Positions 37,363 to 45,253 of a stretch of 64,000 bases of DNA are shown piece after piece. Position numbers and translations under genes: made by a program. The stretch is from Senegalimassilia sp003474385 (GTDB lineage Bacteria; Actinomycetota; Coriobacteriia; Coriobacteriales; Eggerthellaceae), in assembly GCF_003474385.1 (NCBI RefSeq), contig NZ_QUCY01000005.1, positions 1 through 64,000 on the forward strand, written 5' to 3'. Within the stretch, counting starts at the first letter, position 1. Every line of letters starts with the position of its first letter. The notes under the pieces were generated by a model. That model made no database searches, was not told the origin of the DNA, and was given only the letters and a program-made list of their open reading frames with translations.

Positions 37363-38043
37363 CTACCCCACTTCCTCGAGCAGCTGCTTCTCTTCATTCA
37401 AAAAGGCGCCGGTCAGCTTGATCACCCCGCGATAGAACCTCGTCGCGACCATCGAAAGCGCCAAGTCAAGGAAATCGTTCACCCACGGCGTAACCTGCTT
37501 TTCCAGAAACGTGCGCTGGAGTGAAACTATACGCACTGCCTCAGACTCGTCCGAGGCATCCACGCACAGCTTTGCGCGCTCGCACAGCTTCGCCATGAAT
37601 TCGAACATGAACGAAAGGTGATCGTCGGGCATGTCGATGCCCTGCGCAACCCGGATGCATTCGCTCTTGAACGCATGGTATGCCTCCGAGCATGCTTCCC
37701 CCATGATCTGATTGCCATCATGCATGAACAGCGAAGCATATGGTTGGGCCGTTTTCCCATCATGGGTTGAAGCTCCATAAAACACAGCGGTGAAATCAGC
37801 CGCCAAATCATCTACCGTGCCGGTATTCATGCGTCGCAATGCGCGATATATGTCGTTGCAAGCATCCGCTGCCGCAGAACCATCTTCGGCAAGCGATTCC
37901 CAGTCTTGCTCGGACAAAGCATTGACCTGCTCGGAGGAAAGGGGGCGAAAATACAACTGCGCCAAAACCTTGTACATCTCCGCTCGTTGCGAAAGCAGCT
38001 CAATGCCGTACAGGGGCGACAGCCCCTTCGTTTTCTCGTCCAT
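37363..38043 (-). CDS. TorD/DmsD-family molybdoenzyme chaperone
   Basis: 226 residues, mostly helical. YKVLAQLYFRPLSSEQV near the N-terminus and the central DFTAVFYGASTHDGKTAQPYASLF..EAYHAFK resemble the TorD family, which binds the TAT signal and inserts the molybdenum cofactor into DMSO-reductase-type enzymes. ATG at 38043 with GAGGAGCAAGG upstream. Last gene of the operon, separated from the anchor gene by two strong hairpins (38181-38264). Confidence 0.8.
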   Translation of the reverse strand: MDEKTKGLSPLYGIELLSQRAEMYKVLAQLYFRPLSSEQVNALSEQDWESLAEDGSAAADACNDIYRALRRMNTGTVDDLAADFTAVFYGASTHDGKTAQPYASLFMHDGNQIMGEACSEAYHAFKSECIRVAQGIDMPDDHLSFMFEFMAKLCERAKLCVDASDESEAVRIVSLQRTFLEKQVTPWVNDFLDLALSMVATRFYRGVIKLTGAFLNEEKQLLEEVG

Positions 38044-38180
38044 ACCTTGCTCCTCAAACTTGCACGACGGCTCCGATCGCTTACGCCAACCTGATCGAAG
38101 CGCCGCGCGCACTACAACCTTTTCGCTTTCCCGCAGCCCCATCACATTGCCGCGAAAGCTACGAGGCCCATTTGCTGCGA

Positions 38181-38264
38181 CCCCGATACGCCAACCGCAA
38201 ACTTGTTCTATTTGCGGTTGGCGTATCGGGGCTCGCCGGGAACGCATATACGTTCCCGGCGAGC
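38181..38264. repeat. Two back-to-back perfect hairpins between anchor and chaperone genes
   Basis: Hairpin 1: 21-bp arms 38181-38201 and 38211-38231, loop of 9. Hairpin 2: 14-bp arms 38231-38244 and 38251-38264, loop CATATA. Neither has a T-run on the minus strand. Their position suggests mRNA processing or a step-down between the structural genes and the chaperone. Confidence 0.85.
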
Positions 38265-38270
38265 AAACCG

Positions 38271-39113
38271 CTACAAGTTAAGCATCACGCTTGGAACGGT
38301 ATGCGCGAACAGATCGATGAAACCGGTTGCGCACAGCCACATGAGAATGCGAATGGACAGGCCGCCGATCGCAGCGCATACAAGACCGCAAACGTTAACG
38401 GCAAGTAGGCGTTCCTGTTTGAGCCGCATCGCCAAAACACCGCTCGCGATCGCACCGACCACACCGAACACGACGACGCCGCCCCACATAACCAAAGGCT
38501 GCGAGAAAGCCGATCCACCGAGCACGGCCGCGTAGGCAACGGCGCTCACAGCGCCGATCACCGCGCAAACAAACGTGAAAACGCCCAGCTTTCCGCCAAG
38601 CTCGCCATCATCCCCGAACTTGACAGCCAAAACCCCGTACAAAAACGCGCCACAAGCGAGGGAAGACCCCAGATACGCAAACGGAAGCACATTGGTGTTC
38701 CACGTAGGCTGTCCCTCGATCACATAGCCATGGCCGCAGAAGAAGCCGAGCGCTAATCCGGCAACGATGCCGACAACGCCAACCCACTTCAAGCCCGCCT
38801 CAGAGCCTTCGCGGCGGGCGAGGATAAGCCATGCGGCCATTACCACGAAGTTGATGCCGATCAGCATCAACTCGATGGAAACGCCCGAGAACGACAGCAG
38901 GTTCGTCACGGCGCTGATGGCGTGAAGCGGGGAAGCCAAATGCAAAACGGAAAAGCAACCGCCAAGCACGACCAAAACGATCGAACACAACGCGGCGGTT
39001 TCGCGCACCTTACGCGTTCCGCCAAGCAGCCCCGCAAGGCCGACAAAGGCCGCCAGCGCGCCACCGGTGCCTGCCAACAGGGAAAACAGCACCAAAGGCC
39101 ATTGAATCTCCAT
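38271..39113 (-). CDS. DmsC-like membrane anchor subunit
   Basis: 280 residues with about eight membrane helices. MEIQWPLVLFSLLAGTGGALAAFVG is the usual DmsC start, and LHLASPLHAISAVTNLLSFSGVSIELM carries the His-containing second helix. It anchors the reductase and oxidises menaquinol. GGAG is 9 bases before the ATG; the stop of the upstream gene is one base away. Second last gene of the operon. Confidence 0.88.
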   Translation of the reverse strand: MEIQWPLVLFSLLAGTGGALAAFVGLAGLLGGTRKVRETAALCSIVLVVLGGCFSVLHLASPLHAISAVTNLLSFSGVSIELMLIGINFVVMAAWLILARREGSEAGLKWVGVVGIVAGLALGFFCGHGYVIEGQPTWNTNVLPFAYLGSSLACGAFLYGVLAVKFGDDGELGGKLGVFTFVCAVIGAVSAVAYAAVLGGSAFSQPLVMWGGVVVFGVVGAIASGVLAMRLKQERLLAVNVCGLVCAAIGGLSIRILMWLCATGFIDLFAHTVPSVMLNL

Positions 39114-39701
39114 TTACACCAGCTCCTTCCAGCTTGCCACCTTCGGCGACAAAATGTAGCGCGTAAGCGGTTGGGCGTTCCCAGGATCGGGCAGCGCGTG
39201 GATCGCCTCAGCAGGATATTTCGCCATCTCTCGGCACACGTCGGAATCAGGGTCGTCGAAATCGCCGAAGAAGCGCGCACCGCAGTTGCAGTTGTGCACG
39301 CACGCCGGTACATCGGATCCGTCAGCGGTGATCTGGCTGCACAACGTGCATTTCTCAACGCACCCATGTTCCTTGTCGAAGCTGCGAACGCCGTAGGGGC
39401 AGGCATACATGCAATACTTGCACCCGATGCATTTCTCCTTGTTGATAAGCACGTAGCCCGTCTTCGGGTCGCGGTAGCTTGCCGCCGTCGGGCACACCTC
39501 CACGCATGCGGGGTTCTTGCACTGCTGGCACTGCGAGGGAAGCCAATACTTCTCGACGTTCGGGAACGTGCCAACGGGGCCGATCGAGATAACCTTGTTG
39601 TAAAAGTGACCAAGGTCAAGCCCGTTCTCAAGCTTGCATGCCACGATGCAGCTGTCGCAACCGCTGCATCGGTCCAGATTGATCAGCAAACCCTTCGCCA
39701 T
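39114..39701 (-). CDS. DmsB-like ferredoxin subunit
   Basis: 195 residues with four 4Fe-4S binding blocks: CSGCDSCIVACKLENG, CQQCKNPACVEVCP, CIGCKYCMYACPYGV and CTLC..CVHNCNCG. This is the electron-transfer subunit between the membrane anchor and the molybdopterin subunit. The stop of the catalytic gene abuts its ATG. No signal peptide of its own, consistent with export together with the TAT-tagged catalytic subunit. Confidence 0.93.
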   Translation of the reverse strand: MAKGLLINLDRCSGCDSCIVACKLENGLDLGHFYNKVISIGPVGTFPNVEKYWLPSQCQQCKNPACVEVCPTAASYRDPKTGYVLINKEKCIGCKYCMYACPYGVRSFDKEHGCVEKCTLCSQITADGSDVPACVHNCNCGARFFGDFDDPDSDVCREMAKYPAEAIHALPDPGNAQPLTRYILSPKVASWKELV

Positions 39702-42575
39702 TTAGAACACCTCCTTGGTAACCGGCTCGTCGCGCAACGCAGGCATGAACGGCGCGAACTGCTCGCTTTCAATCCATATACGCTCAGGCCGCGTCGACTT
39801 CTCGATCTTGACCGTGAACGCGCGGTAGCTGTTCGTCGCGAACACGGGGTTTTGGAACTCGTCGGCCGACATGACGTTGTAACCGCATTCCTCGAAACCT
39901 GGGGTAATGGAGCTCTGCGTATCGTCGAAGCACTCGGGATTCCAGAAGCGCTCGGTGATGAGCACGCCTGGCGCGATGCCCTCCGTAAGGTACGCACGGG
40001 CATGGGAGCTGCCACGTCGCGACGTGATCTTCACCCAATCCAAATGCTCGATGCCGTACTCCGCAGCGGTCTTGGGGTTGATGCGCAGCTCGGGAACGGG
40101 CATGAGCTCGCGGATGAACGGCGCATGGCGCATGGTGCCGTGATGGAAATGCGGCAGGCGCCCAGTGGTGATGACCAACGGGTATTCCGTATCGGTCAAG
40201 GGGCTTTCCGTGGGCTCCTTGAACACGCAAATAGGCGAATAGTCGTCGCAGGAAGGCTGCTCGTAGGGGTACATGTACGGGAAGCCGGTACGCGCCAGGC
40301 GCAGCATAGCCTCGCTGTATACCTCAACCTTGCGCGACATGGTGGCAAAACCGCGCGGCAAGCCGTCGGACACGATGCCCTCGTATTGCTTGTACACCAT
40401 GTACTGGTTCAGCGGCACTTCGGTATAGCGTTTGTCGATGTCGGATAGCATCTCATCCCATGAGCTGCGCCCCATCTGCTCGGCCCATGCGGCGCGTGCG
40501 GCTTCGGTGCTCTCGAAGAACGGCTGTTTGAACGCATCCGGATCGAAGCAATTTTCCGCGCCAAGGTGCTCAACCACCGATTTGCCAACCTGATAAGGCG
40601 ACACGAACGGGTTGACCGTCTCGCCAAGATGCGTCACGGCGCAACGCGCGTAATGGCGGTTGAAATGCGTGCCGGGCGCCTCGTAGCTATCGTACTCGAG
40701 CCACTCGGTGGTGGGCAGGAACAGGTCGACGGACTGGATGGTGAACGACGTCATGTTGGGATATTGCTGGATGACGAAATCCTGCTGGTCGAAGGCGTCC
40801 TTCCACTGCAGCGACGGACCCATGACGGCGTACTTGTTGCCCGACATCTCGTACATGACGCGCGGACGGTACGGCTCGCCGGTGGTGATGGCCTGGCGCA
40901 GCTCCTTCGGAGCGCACGTCTGCCACTGATGGATGCCCTTGTGTGCGTTCGCACCGAGCGTGTCGCAACGAGACTGGAAGAAGTAGCGGCGCATCTGCTC
41001 GCCGTCGCGGCCTTTCTCGTTCCAGCCCTCCACGACCTTGTCGAGCTTACGGTCGTTTTCCTCTTTCGTGAAACCGGTCGTCCAGCCCAGGCCGTAACGA
41101 GCAAAGCTGGTGGACGCCTCGCCCAAACGAGCTGTCGGACGGTCGGCGGTCAGCGAAGCCGGGCCATGGTTTTGGAACGCCGACAGGGGCGTTTCGATTC
41201 GACCGAGCAGCGCGTCGATGGCCAGCATGCCCAGCGGCGCCGTGGAAGAGCACTCCTGATGATCGGAGAACACGCCGCCGGACACGCCGCCGAAATCAGC
41301 GGAAATGTACAAGTCGAGCGCTTCCTTGATGCGATCGGCGTCAAGCCAGCACGTTTTCGCAGCGGCATCAAGCGTCCAGGGATCTGCTTCTTCCCAATAA
41401 ATCTGACCAGCGGTTTTCGCCTCTACCCCGTTGACGTTCGCCGTCGTGAACGGGACAGGGTCGACCGGACTTGCCTCAGGAGCGGAAAACGGCAGCGGCT
41501 GCACGGAGTTCGTGCGCGCATCGAAGCACACATATGCGGGAGTGTCGTACACACCGGCAGCGTCAGCGGCAGGGTTGACGTAATCGGGCCACACTTCTTC
41601 GGCGCGGTAGGGCAGCTTCGTCTCGGGGTTGATCAAGCACGGAATGTTGGTCCAGTACTTCACGAATTGCTCGTCATAGGCTTTCGTGTCGATGATGTAG
41701 CGAATCCAAGCAAGCAAAAGCGCTGTGTCGGAACCCGGGCGAATGGGCAACCACACGTCGGCCTTCACCGCGTCTGCGGTCATATACGGGTCGATTACCA
41801 CGGTTTTCACGCCAAGATTGCTGCGGGCATCGGCCAGGCCGTGACCGCCATGAGCCGCCTTTGAGGCAGAGGGCTGGCTACCCCAGATCACGAACACGCG
41901 CTCGGAATCATCGCGGCGCTTGCCGTCGATCTCGGCGTTGTCGACGATACCCACGAAACGGTCGACGTTGTCCATATCCAGGCAGCAGTTAAAGCCCACC
42001 GACGTGGAGGACACGAAGTCGCGCGGCATGGCGCACTGGCATGCACCCGAAGCCAGCGAATTGCAACCGCCAACCGTGTAATCCATACCCCAGGTTTCCC
42101 ATTCGATATAGGCTCCGCCACCGCCACGGGCAGACCAATACGAATACGGGCCGAACTTCTTCACAGCCGTGGCGATCTGCTCGCCAGCCAGGTCAAGCGC
42201 CTCATCCCAGCTGATGGCTTCCCACTTGTTCTGGCCGCGTTCCCCCACGCGCTTCATGGGATGCAGCACATGGCGAGGGCTGTACAATGTTTGAATCTGG
42301 CTCAGGCACTTCAGGCACACACCGCCCTTGTTCAGCGGTCCATCGGGATCACCCTCGATCTTCACCACTTTGCCATCCTCGGTGTACACGCGAACCGGAC
42401 AGCAATTCGTGCAACCGTGACATGCGGTTTTATGCATCACACGCTCAACAGATTGCGCGGCAAACGCCTTGTCGGCGTCCTCGAGCAGCTGCACGGATTC
42501 CGTGGCCGCCAAAGCCGCACCCACCGCGGCAGCAACCTTCGTGAAGCTGCGACGGGTCATGTTCGTTGTCGACAT
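39702..42575 (-). CDS. Molybdopterin oxidoreductase, DMSO-reductase family catalytic subunit
   Basis: 957 residues. TAT signal (TRRSFTKVAAAVGAALAA), then a 4Fe-4S site CHGCTNCCPVR..GGVCLKC and the full bis-MGD enzyme layout through the C-terminal cofactor cap (YPLVITTGRLPHFHHGTMRHAP). Exported to the outer face of the membrane and fed by the DmsB/C-like subunits. ATG at 42575 with GGAGAGGAC; the longer frame to 42725 runs into the upstream gene. The substrate cannot be read: Eggerthellales carry many paralogues, including DMSO/TMAO-type reductases and catechol dehydroxylases. Confidence 0.92.
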   Translation of the reverse strand: MSTTNMTRRSFTKVAAAVGAALAATESVQLLEDADKAFAAQSVERVMHKTACHGCTNCCPVRVYTEDGKVVKIEGDPDGPLNKGGVCLKCLSQIQTLYSPRHVLHPMKRVGERGQNKWEAISWDEALDLAGEQIATAVKKFGPYSYWSARGGGGAYIEWETWGMDYTVGGCNSLASGACQCAMPRDFVSSTSVGFNCCLDMDNVDRFVGIVDNAEIDGKRRDDSERVFVIWGSQPSASKAAHGGHGLADARSNLGVKTVVIDPYMTADAVKADVWLPIRPGSDTALLLAWIRYIIDTKAYDEQFVKYWTNIPCLINPETKLPYRAEEVWPDYVNPAADAAGVYDTPAYVCFDARTNSVQPLPFSAPEASPVDPVPFTTANVNGVEAKTAGQIYWEEADPWTLDAAAKTCWLDADRIKEALDLYISADFGGVSGGVFSDHQECSSTAPLGMLAIDALLGRIETPLSAFQNHGPASLTADRPTARLGEASTSFARYGLGWTTGFTKEENDRKLDKVVEGWNEKGRDGEQMRRYFFQSRCDTLGANAHKGIHQWQTCAPKELRQAITTGEPYRPRVMYEMSGNKYAVMGPSLQWKDAFDQQDFVIQQYPNMTSFTIQSVDLFLPTTEWLEYDSYEAPGTHFNRHYARCAVTHLGETVNPFVSPYQVGKSVVEHLGAENCFDPDAFKQPFFESTEAARAAWAEQMGRSSWDEMLSDIDKRYTEVPLNQYMVYKQYEGIVSDGLPRGFATMSRKVEVYSEAMLRLARTGFPYMYPYEQPSCDDYSPICVFKEPTESPLTDTEYPLVITTGRLPHFHHGTMRHAPFIRELMPVPELRINPKTAAEYGIEHLDWVKITSRRGSSHARAYLTEGIAPGVLITERFWNPECFDDTQSSITPGFEECGYNVMSADEFQNPVFATNSYRAFTVKIEKSTRPERIWIESEQFAPFMPALRDEPVTKEVF

Positions 42576-42621
42576 GTCCTCTCCTATCATCTCGTTTTTG
42601 ATCGTCTCGAAATCGTTTCTC

Positions 42622-43344
42622 CTACGCCATGGCAGCGCGTAAGGTTTTGGCCAGTTCCTTCCCCTTCCCCGTTGCAATCCAACCATCTTTCCAAACCAGC
42701 CCGCCGTTGCGCTCCAACATGTCAAGGAAGAAGCTCGGCTGAAGCGGTTGAGAATTGCTAGCTACGCTCGCACGAAGCGCATCCCCGGCTCGAAGCAAGG
42801 TATCGACCTCTTTGTAGCTTCGCGGGATCGTGCAGAAATCTATGACGTCGAGGTAAGCGCCCAAGCGCTGTGGAACCTTGTCAAACAATGCACGCAAGCG
42901 CGATTCAGGTGAAAGCTCCTGAGCGACGTCTTCGCCAATTTCCGTTGTTTGAACTGCAAAAACGTCGATAATGTCATCGATTTCGTCCTCGGTCAGCCCC
43001 GCTTTGCGCTCATCGGTGAGCTCTTGTCCCTGCGCGTCAAGCTCGATCCAGCGCAGCCCGCCTTCGTTGACCATCGTCATGATGAGGTGATAGGGAGATT
43101 GCGCGGCCTGAGGGTATTCGGGATACGAAGCGATTTGGGTTTCCGCTTCCTCAAGCGTGCGCCGCTGCTTGCAAAACGTGAGCAAGCGAATGAACATCTC
43201 GCGATGCCTTGGCACCTGTTCCACCACCGCCTTAAGACGCGCCTTGGCATCCTCGGGCGTTTGCGCAATCGCTTGCGTATCGCAATCTTTCTCGCATGGC
43301 GTTTGCTGAAGCACAGAGGAAGGCTCTTGAAACTGCTCGACCAT
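42622..43344 (-). CDS. Unrecognised protein with two tandem winged-helix-like units
   Basis: 240 residues, no signal or membrane helix. It contains an internal duplication. Unit 1 (about 35-110) runs from ARLKAVVEQVPRHREMFIRLLTFC to GGLRWIELDAQGQELT. Unit 2 (about 148-235) runs from SRLRALFDKVPQRLGAYLDVIDFC to GGLVWKDGWIATGKGKEL. Each resembles a winged helix ending in a beta hairpin. It lies between the NapH-like and the molybdenum-subunit genes, with a 46-bp gap to the latter, so it is an operon member. A maturation or regulatory role is inference. Confidence 0.7.
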   Translation of the reverse strand: MVEQFQEPSSVLQQTPCEKDCDTQAIAQTPEDAKARLKAVVEQVPRHREMFIRLLTFCKQRRTLEEAETQIASYPEYPQAAQSPYHLIMTMVNEGGLRWIELDAQGQELTDERKAGLTEDEIDDIIDVFAVQTTEIGEDVAQELSPESRLRALFDKVPQRLGAYLDVIDFCTIPRSYKEVDTLLRAGDALRASVASNSQPLQPSFFLDMLERNGGLVWKDGWIATGKGKELAKTLRAAMA

Positions 43345-43346
43345 AT

Positions 43347-44207
43347 CTATTCCTTTCTGTTCACAAAGCTCAATGCCTTAGCAGGGCAAGTGTTCACGCA
43401 GGCCCCGCACCGAGTGCATTCGGCAAGCGAACGATCGCCAAGATCGGCACACGGGTCGATATGCTCGGGACACGCCTGAGCACATGCGGCGCATGAACTA
43501 CCCGCATGACGTGCGCACATGCTTGCGTCCACGTGCGGTTTGAACGTGCGATTACCGCGGGAAAGCAGCGATAGCAACGCACCGACCGGACAAAAACGGT
43601 GGCACCATTTGCGAAGCACGGTAAGTTCGAGCACCAGCAACGCGGGAAACACCAGCACCTCTATAGCAGGCTCGTTGAAACCGATCAGGCGATACAGGGC
43701 AATCGCGCTCGCGAACGTCAAACCAATGGGGCATACCAGGCAAAACACCGGGAAGCCACACACAGCCGCCGATGCGAGGGACCCGGCCAGCACGACATGG
43801 CGTCCGTCGACCCGAGATCGGAAGGGCTTATGCTTTTCCGCTTGCGCCGCGTTGGTATCGCTCCAGCGTTCAAGAACTCGGTGAGCCGCCTGCGTACGCT
43901 CGCATTCGTCCTTCTCGCGCGCCTTCCTACCCCGCAGCAAATCGGACAGAGGCGCAACGGGGCACACCCAACTGCAAAACGCCTTCCCAAACACAAGCGC
44001 AACGATCACGACAACCGCAAGGCAGATGAGCACGCGCGGGACGAAAGCCCAGCTACCGAATATGGTTTCCAGCGCACCGAGCGGGCAGATATACGCGATA
44101 GCGTCGTAACCGACGCTGCACAGTGTGCCCGTCTGCCATCCTGCAAACAGCGCGATAAGCAAAACCGCCACGATCAGAAATCGAACTGCTTTCCGAATGC
44201 GAATCAT
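43347..44207 (-). CDS. NapH-like 4Fe-4S membrane protein
   Basis: 286 residues. Membrane helices alternate with Cys-Pro pairs: CSVGYDAIAYICPLGAL, CSWVCPVAPL, CLVCPIGL and CHRFCPVGAL. A C-terminal ferredoxin pair follows (CAACAQACPEHIDPC and CTRCGACVNTCPAKAL). NapH-type proteins oxidise menaquinol and pass electrons to a NapG-like partner. Its ATG overlaps the stop of the NapG-like gene. Together they could give this Mo enzyme a second electron-input route besides DmsB/C-like subunits. Confidence 0.88.
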   Translation of the reverse strand: MIRIRKAVRFLIVAVLLIALFAGWQTGTLCSVGYDAIAYICPLGALETIFGSWAFVPRVLICLAVVVIVALVFGKAFCSWVCPVAPLSDLLRGRKAREKDECERTQAAHRVLERWSDTNAAQAEKHKPFRSRVDGRHVVLAGSLASAAVCGFPVFCLVCPIGLTFASAIALYRLIGFNEPAIEVLVFPALLVLELTVLRKWCHRFCPVGALLSLLSRGNRTFKPHVDASMCARHAGSSCAACAQACPEHIDPCADLGDRSLAECTRCGACVNTCPAKALSFVNRKE

Positions 44208-44830
44208 GCGCGACCTCCTTTCCAGGGTTCAACGTTGATCCCCCGCCGCCCGGTAGCGTCGTAGCTTCCATACGAACTCGCCGGACATGCGTTTTCGCAG
44301 GCACCGCATCCATTGCATGCCGACTCGTCAAGGTGAAGGCGCCCATTGCCGTCAAGGGAAAGCGCACCGTAGGTGCAAGAATCTATGCAAGGGGCGTTGC
44401 AATGCGCAGAGACACCGAACAATTGGCAAACGTCTTCGTCGATTGCCGCCATGCCTATCTTGTCGACGTGCTCGTCAAACGGTTTGATAGCCGCAACGGG
44501 ACATGCCGCCAAGCATTTAAAATCGCCGCCGCACATGTCGCAAAACCCGCTTCGGAAATCCATCACGGGAACGCGAGCATTGATGATGCCGTCGGAAAGA
44601 TGCCCGACGCCAATGGCGTTGGTCGGGCATGCGCTTCTGCATCGATCGCAGCGGATGCAAAGCGAGAGCAGGCTCTGCTCGTCCTGCGCTCCTGGAGGAC
44701 GAAGAAGGTCCCCCTCTCCGGCAAAGGCTTTTACCGTTCCCCCGAGCGCAATCAGCGCGCCCGCCGCGATGCCGCCTTCTATAAGGTTGCGGCGCGTTAC
44801 CGTGCGCTGCAGCAATGCCGTTTTACCCAT
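44204..44830 (-). CDS. NapG-like TAT-exported ferredoxin
   Basis: 208 residues. A TAT signal (VTRRNLIEGGIAAGALIALGG) is followed by several cluster motifs: CIRCDRCRSACPTNAIG, CDMCGGDFKCLAACPVAAI, a CQLF..CNAPCIDSC block and CNGCGACENACPASSYG. First gene of the seven-gene operon. ATG at 44830 with AAGGTGG six bases upstream; the longer frame from 44872 has its ribosome binding site directly abutting. A short leader ORF overlaps the start (44823-44867). Confidence 0.88.
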   Translation of the reverse strand: MGKTALLQRTVTRRNLIEGGIAAGALIALGGTVKAFAGEGDLLRPPGAQDEQSLLSLCIRCDRCRSACPTNAIGVGHLSDGIINARVPVMDFRSGFCDMCGGDFKCLAACPVAAIKPFDEHVDKIGMAAIDEDVCQLFGVSAHCNAPCIDSCTYGALSLDGNGRLHLDESACNGCGACENACPASSYGSYDATGRRGINVEPWKGGRA

Positions 44831-44867
44831 CGACGGCCACCTTAAAACGTGCAAATCTGCAGTCCAT
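44823..44867 (-). CDS. Possible 14-residue leader ORF overlapping the NapG-like start
   Basis: MDCRFARFKVAVDG, with a strong AAGGGGGG five bases before its ATG, and a stop that overlaps the NapG-like ATG. Layout fits translational coupling. Coding is not shown by anything except the ribosome binding site. Confidence 0.35.
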   Translation of the reverse strand: MDCRFARFKVAVDG

Positions 44868-45063
44868 ATCATCCCCCCTTACCGATGCGCCAAACGTTTG
44901 ACGCCCTTGTGCGCCGGCTTTGCGGGAAGGCTGTTTTTCGATATACAACCCGCTGTGCCGCGCTTCGATATTTGGGAAACTACCGGAATACATGGCAGCT
45001 GACCACTTCACAATAGGGCTTAAATTCGGCCAAACGCCTAGACAATAACGTTTAGGTTGCAGA

Positions 45064-45183
45064 GTTTAGCCAGGTAAAACGGCTAAAACAGACAGCGGGG
45101 CAAAACTGCAAGCAAGCATGCGAACCCAGGCAAGCCGCCATGCGCACCCCTTTTGCCGTATAGCACCTCTTTTGCCGTATAAT
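45064..45183 (+). promoter_or_regulatory. Divergent control region of the LuxR gene and the Mo-reductase operon
   Basis: TTTAGCC (45065-45071) and GGCTAAA (45081-45087) form an operator-like inverted repeat. CTTTTGCCGTATAGCACCT and CTTTTGCCGTATAATCT form an about 20-bp direct repeat whose second copy contains TATAAT (45178-45183). TTGCCG lies 19 bp upstream of it, so a promoter for the LuxR gene is likely. Confidence 0.5.
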
Positions 45184-45253
45184 CTCAAACAGACGTTCCG
45201 CGGAGAGGCGGTTCGGATGAGCACGTAAACAGCAGGGGGAAACAGGTTTAACA

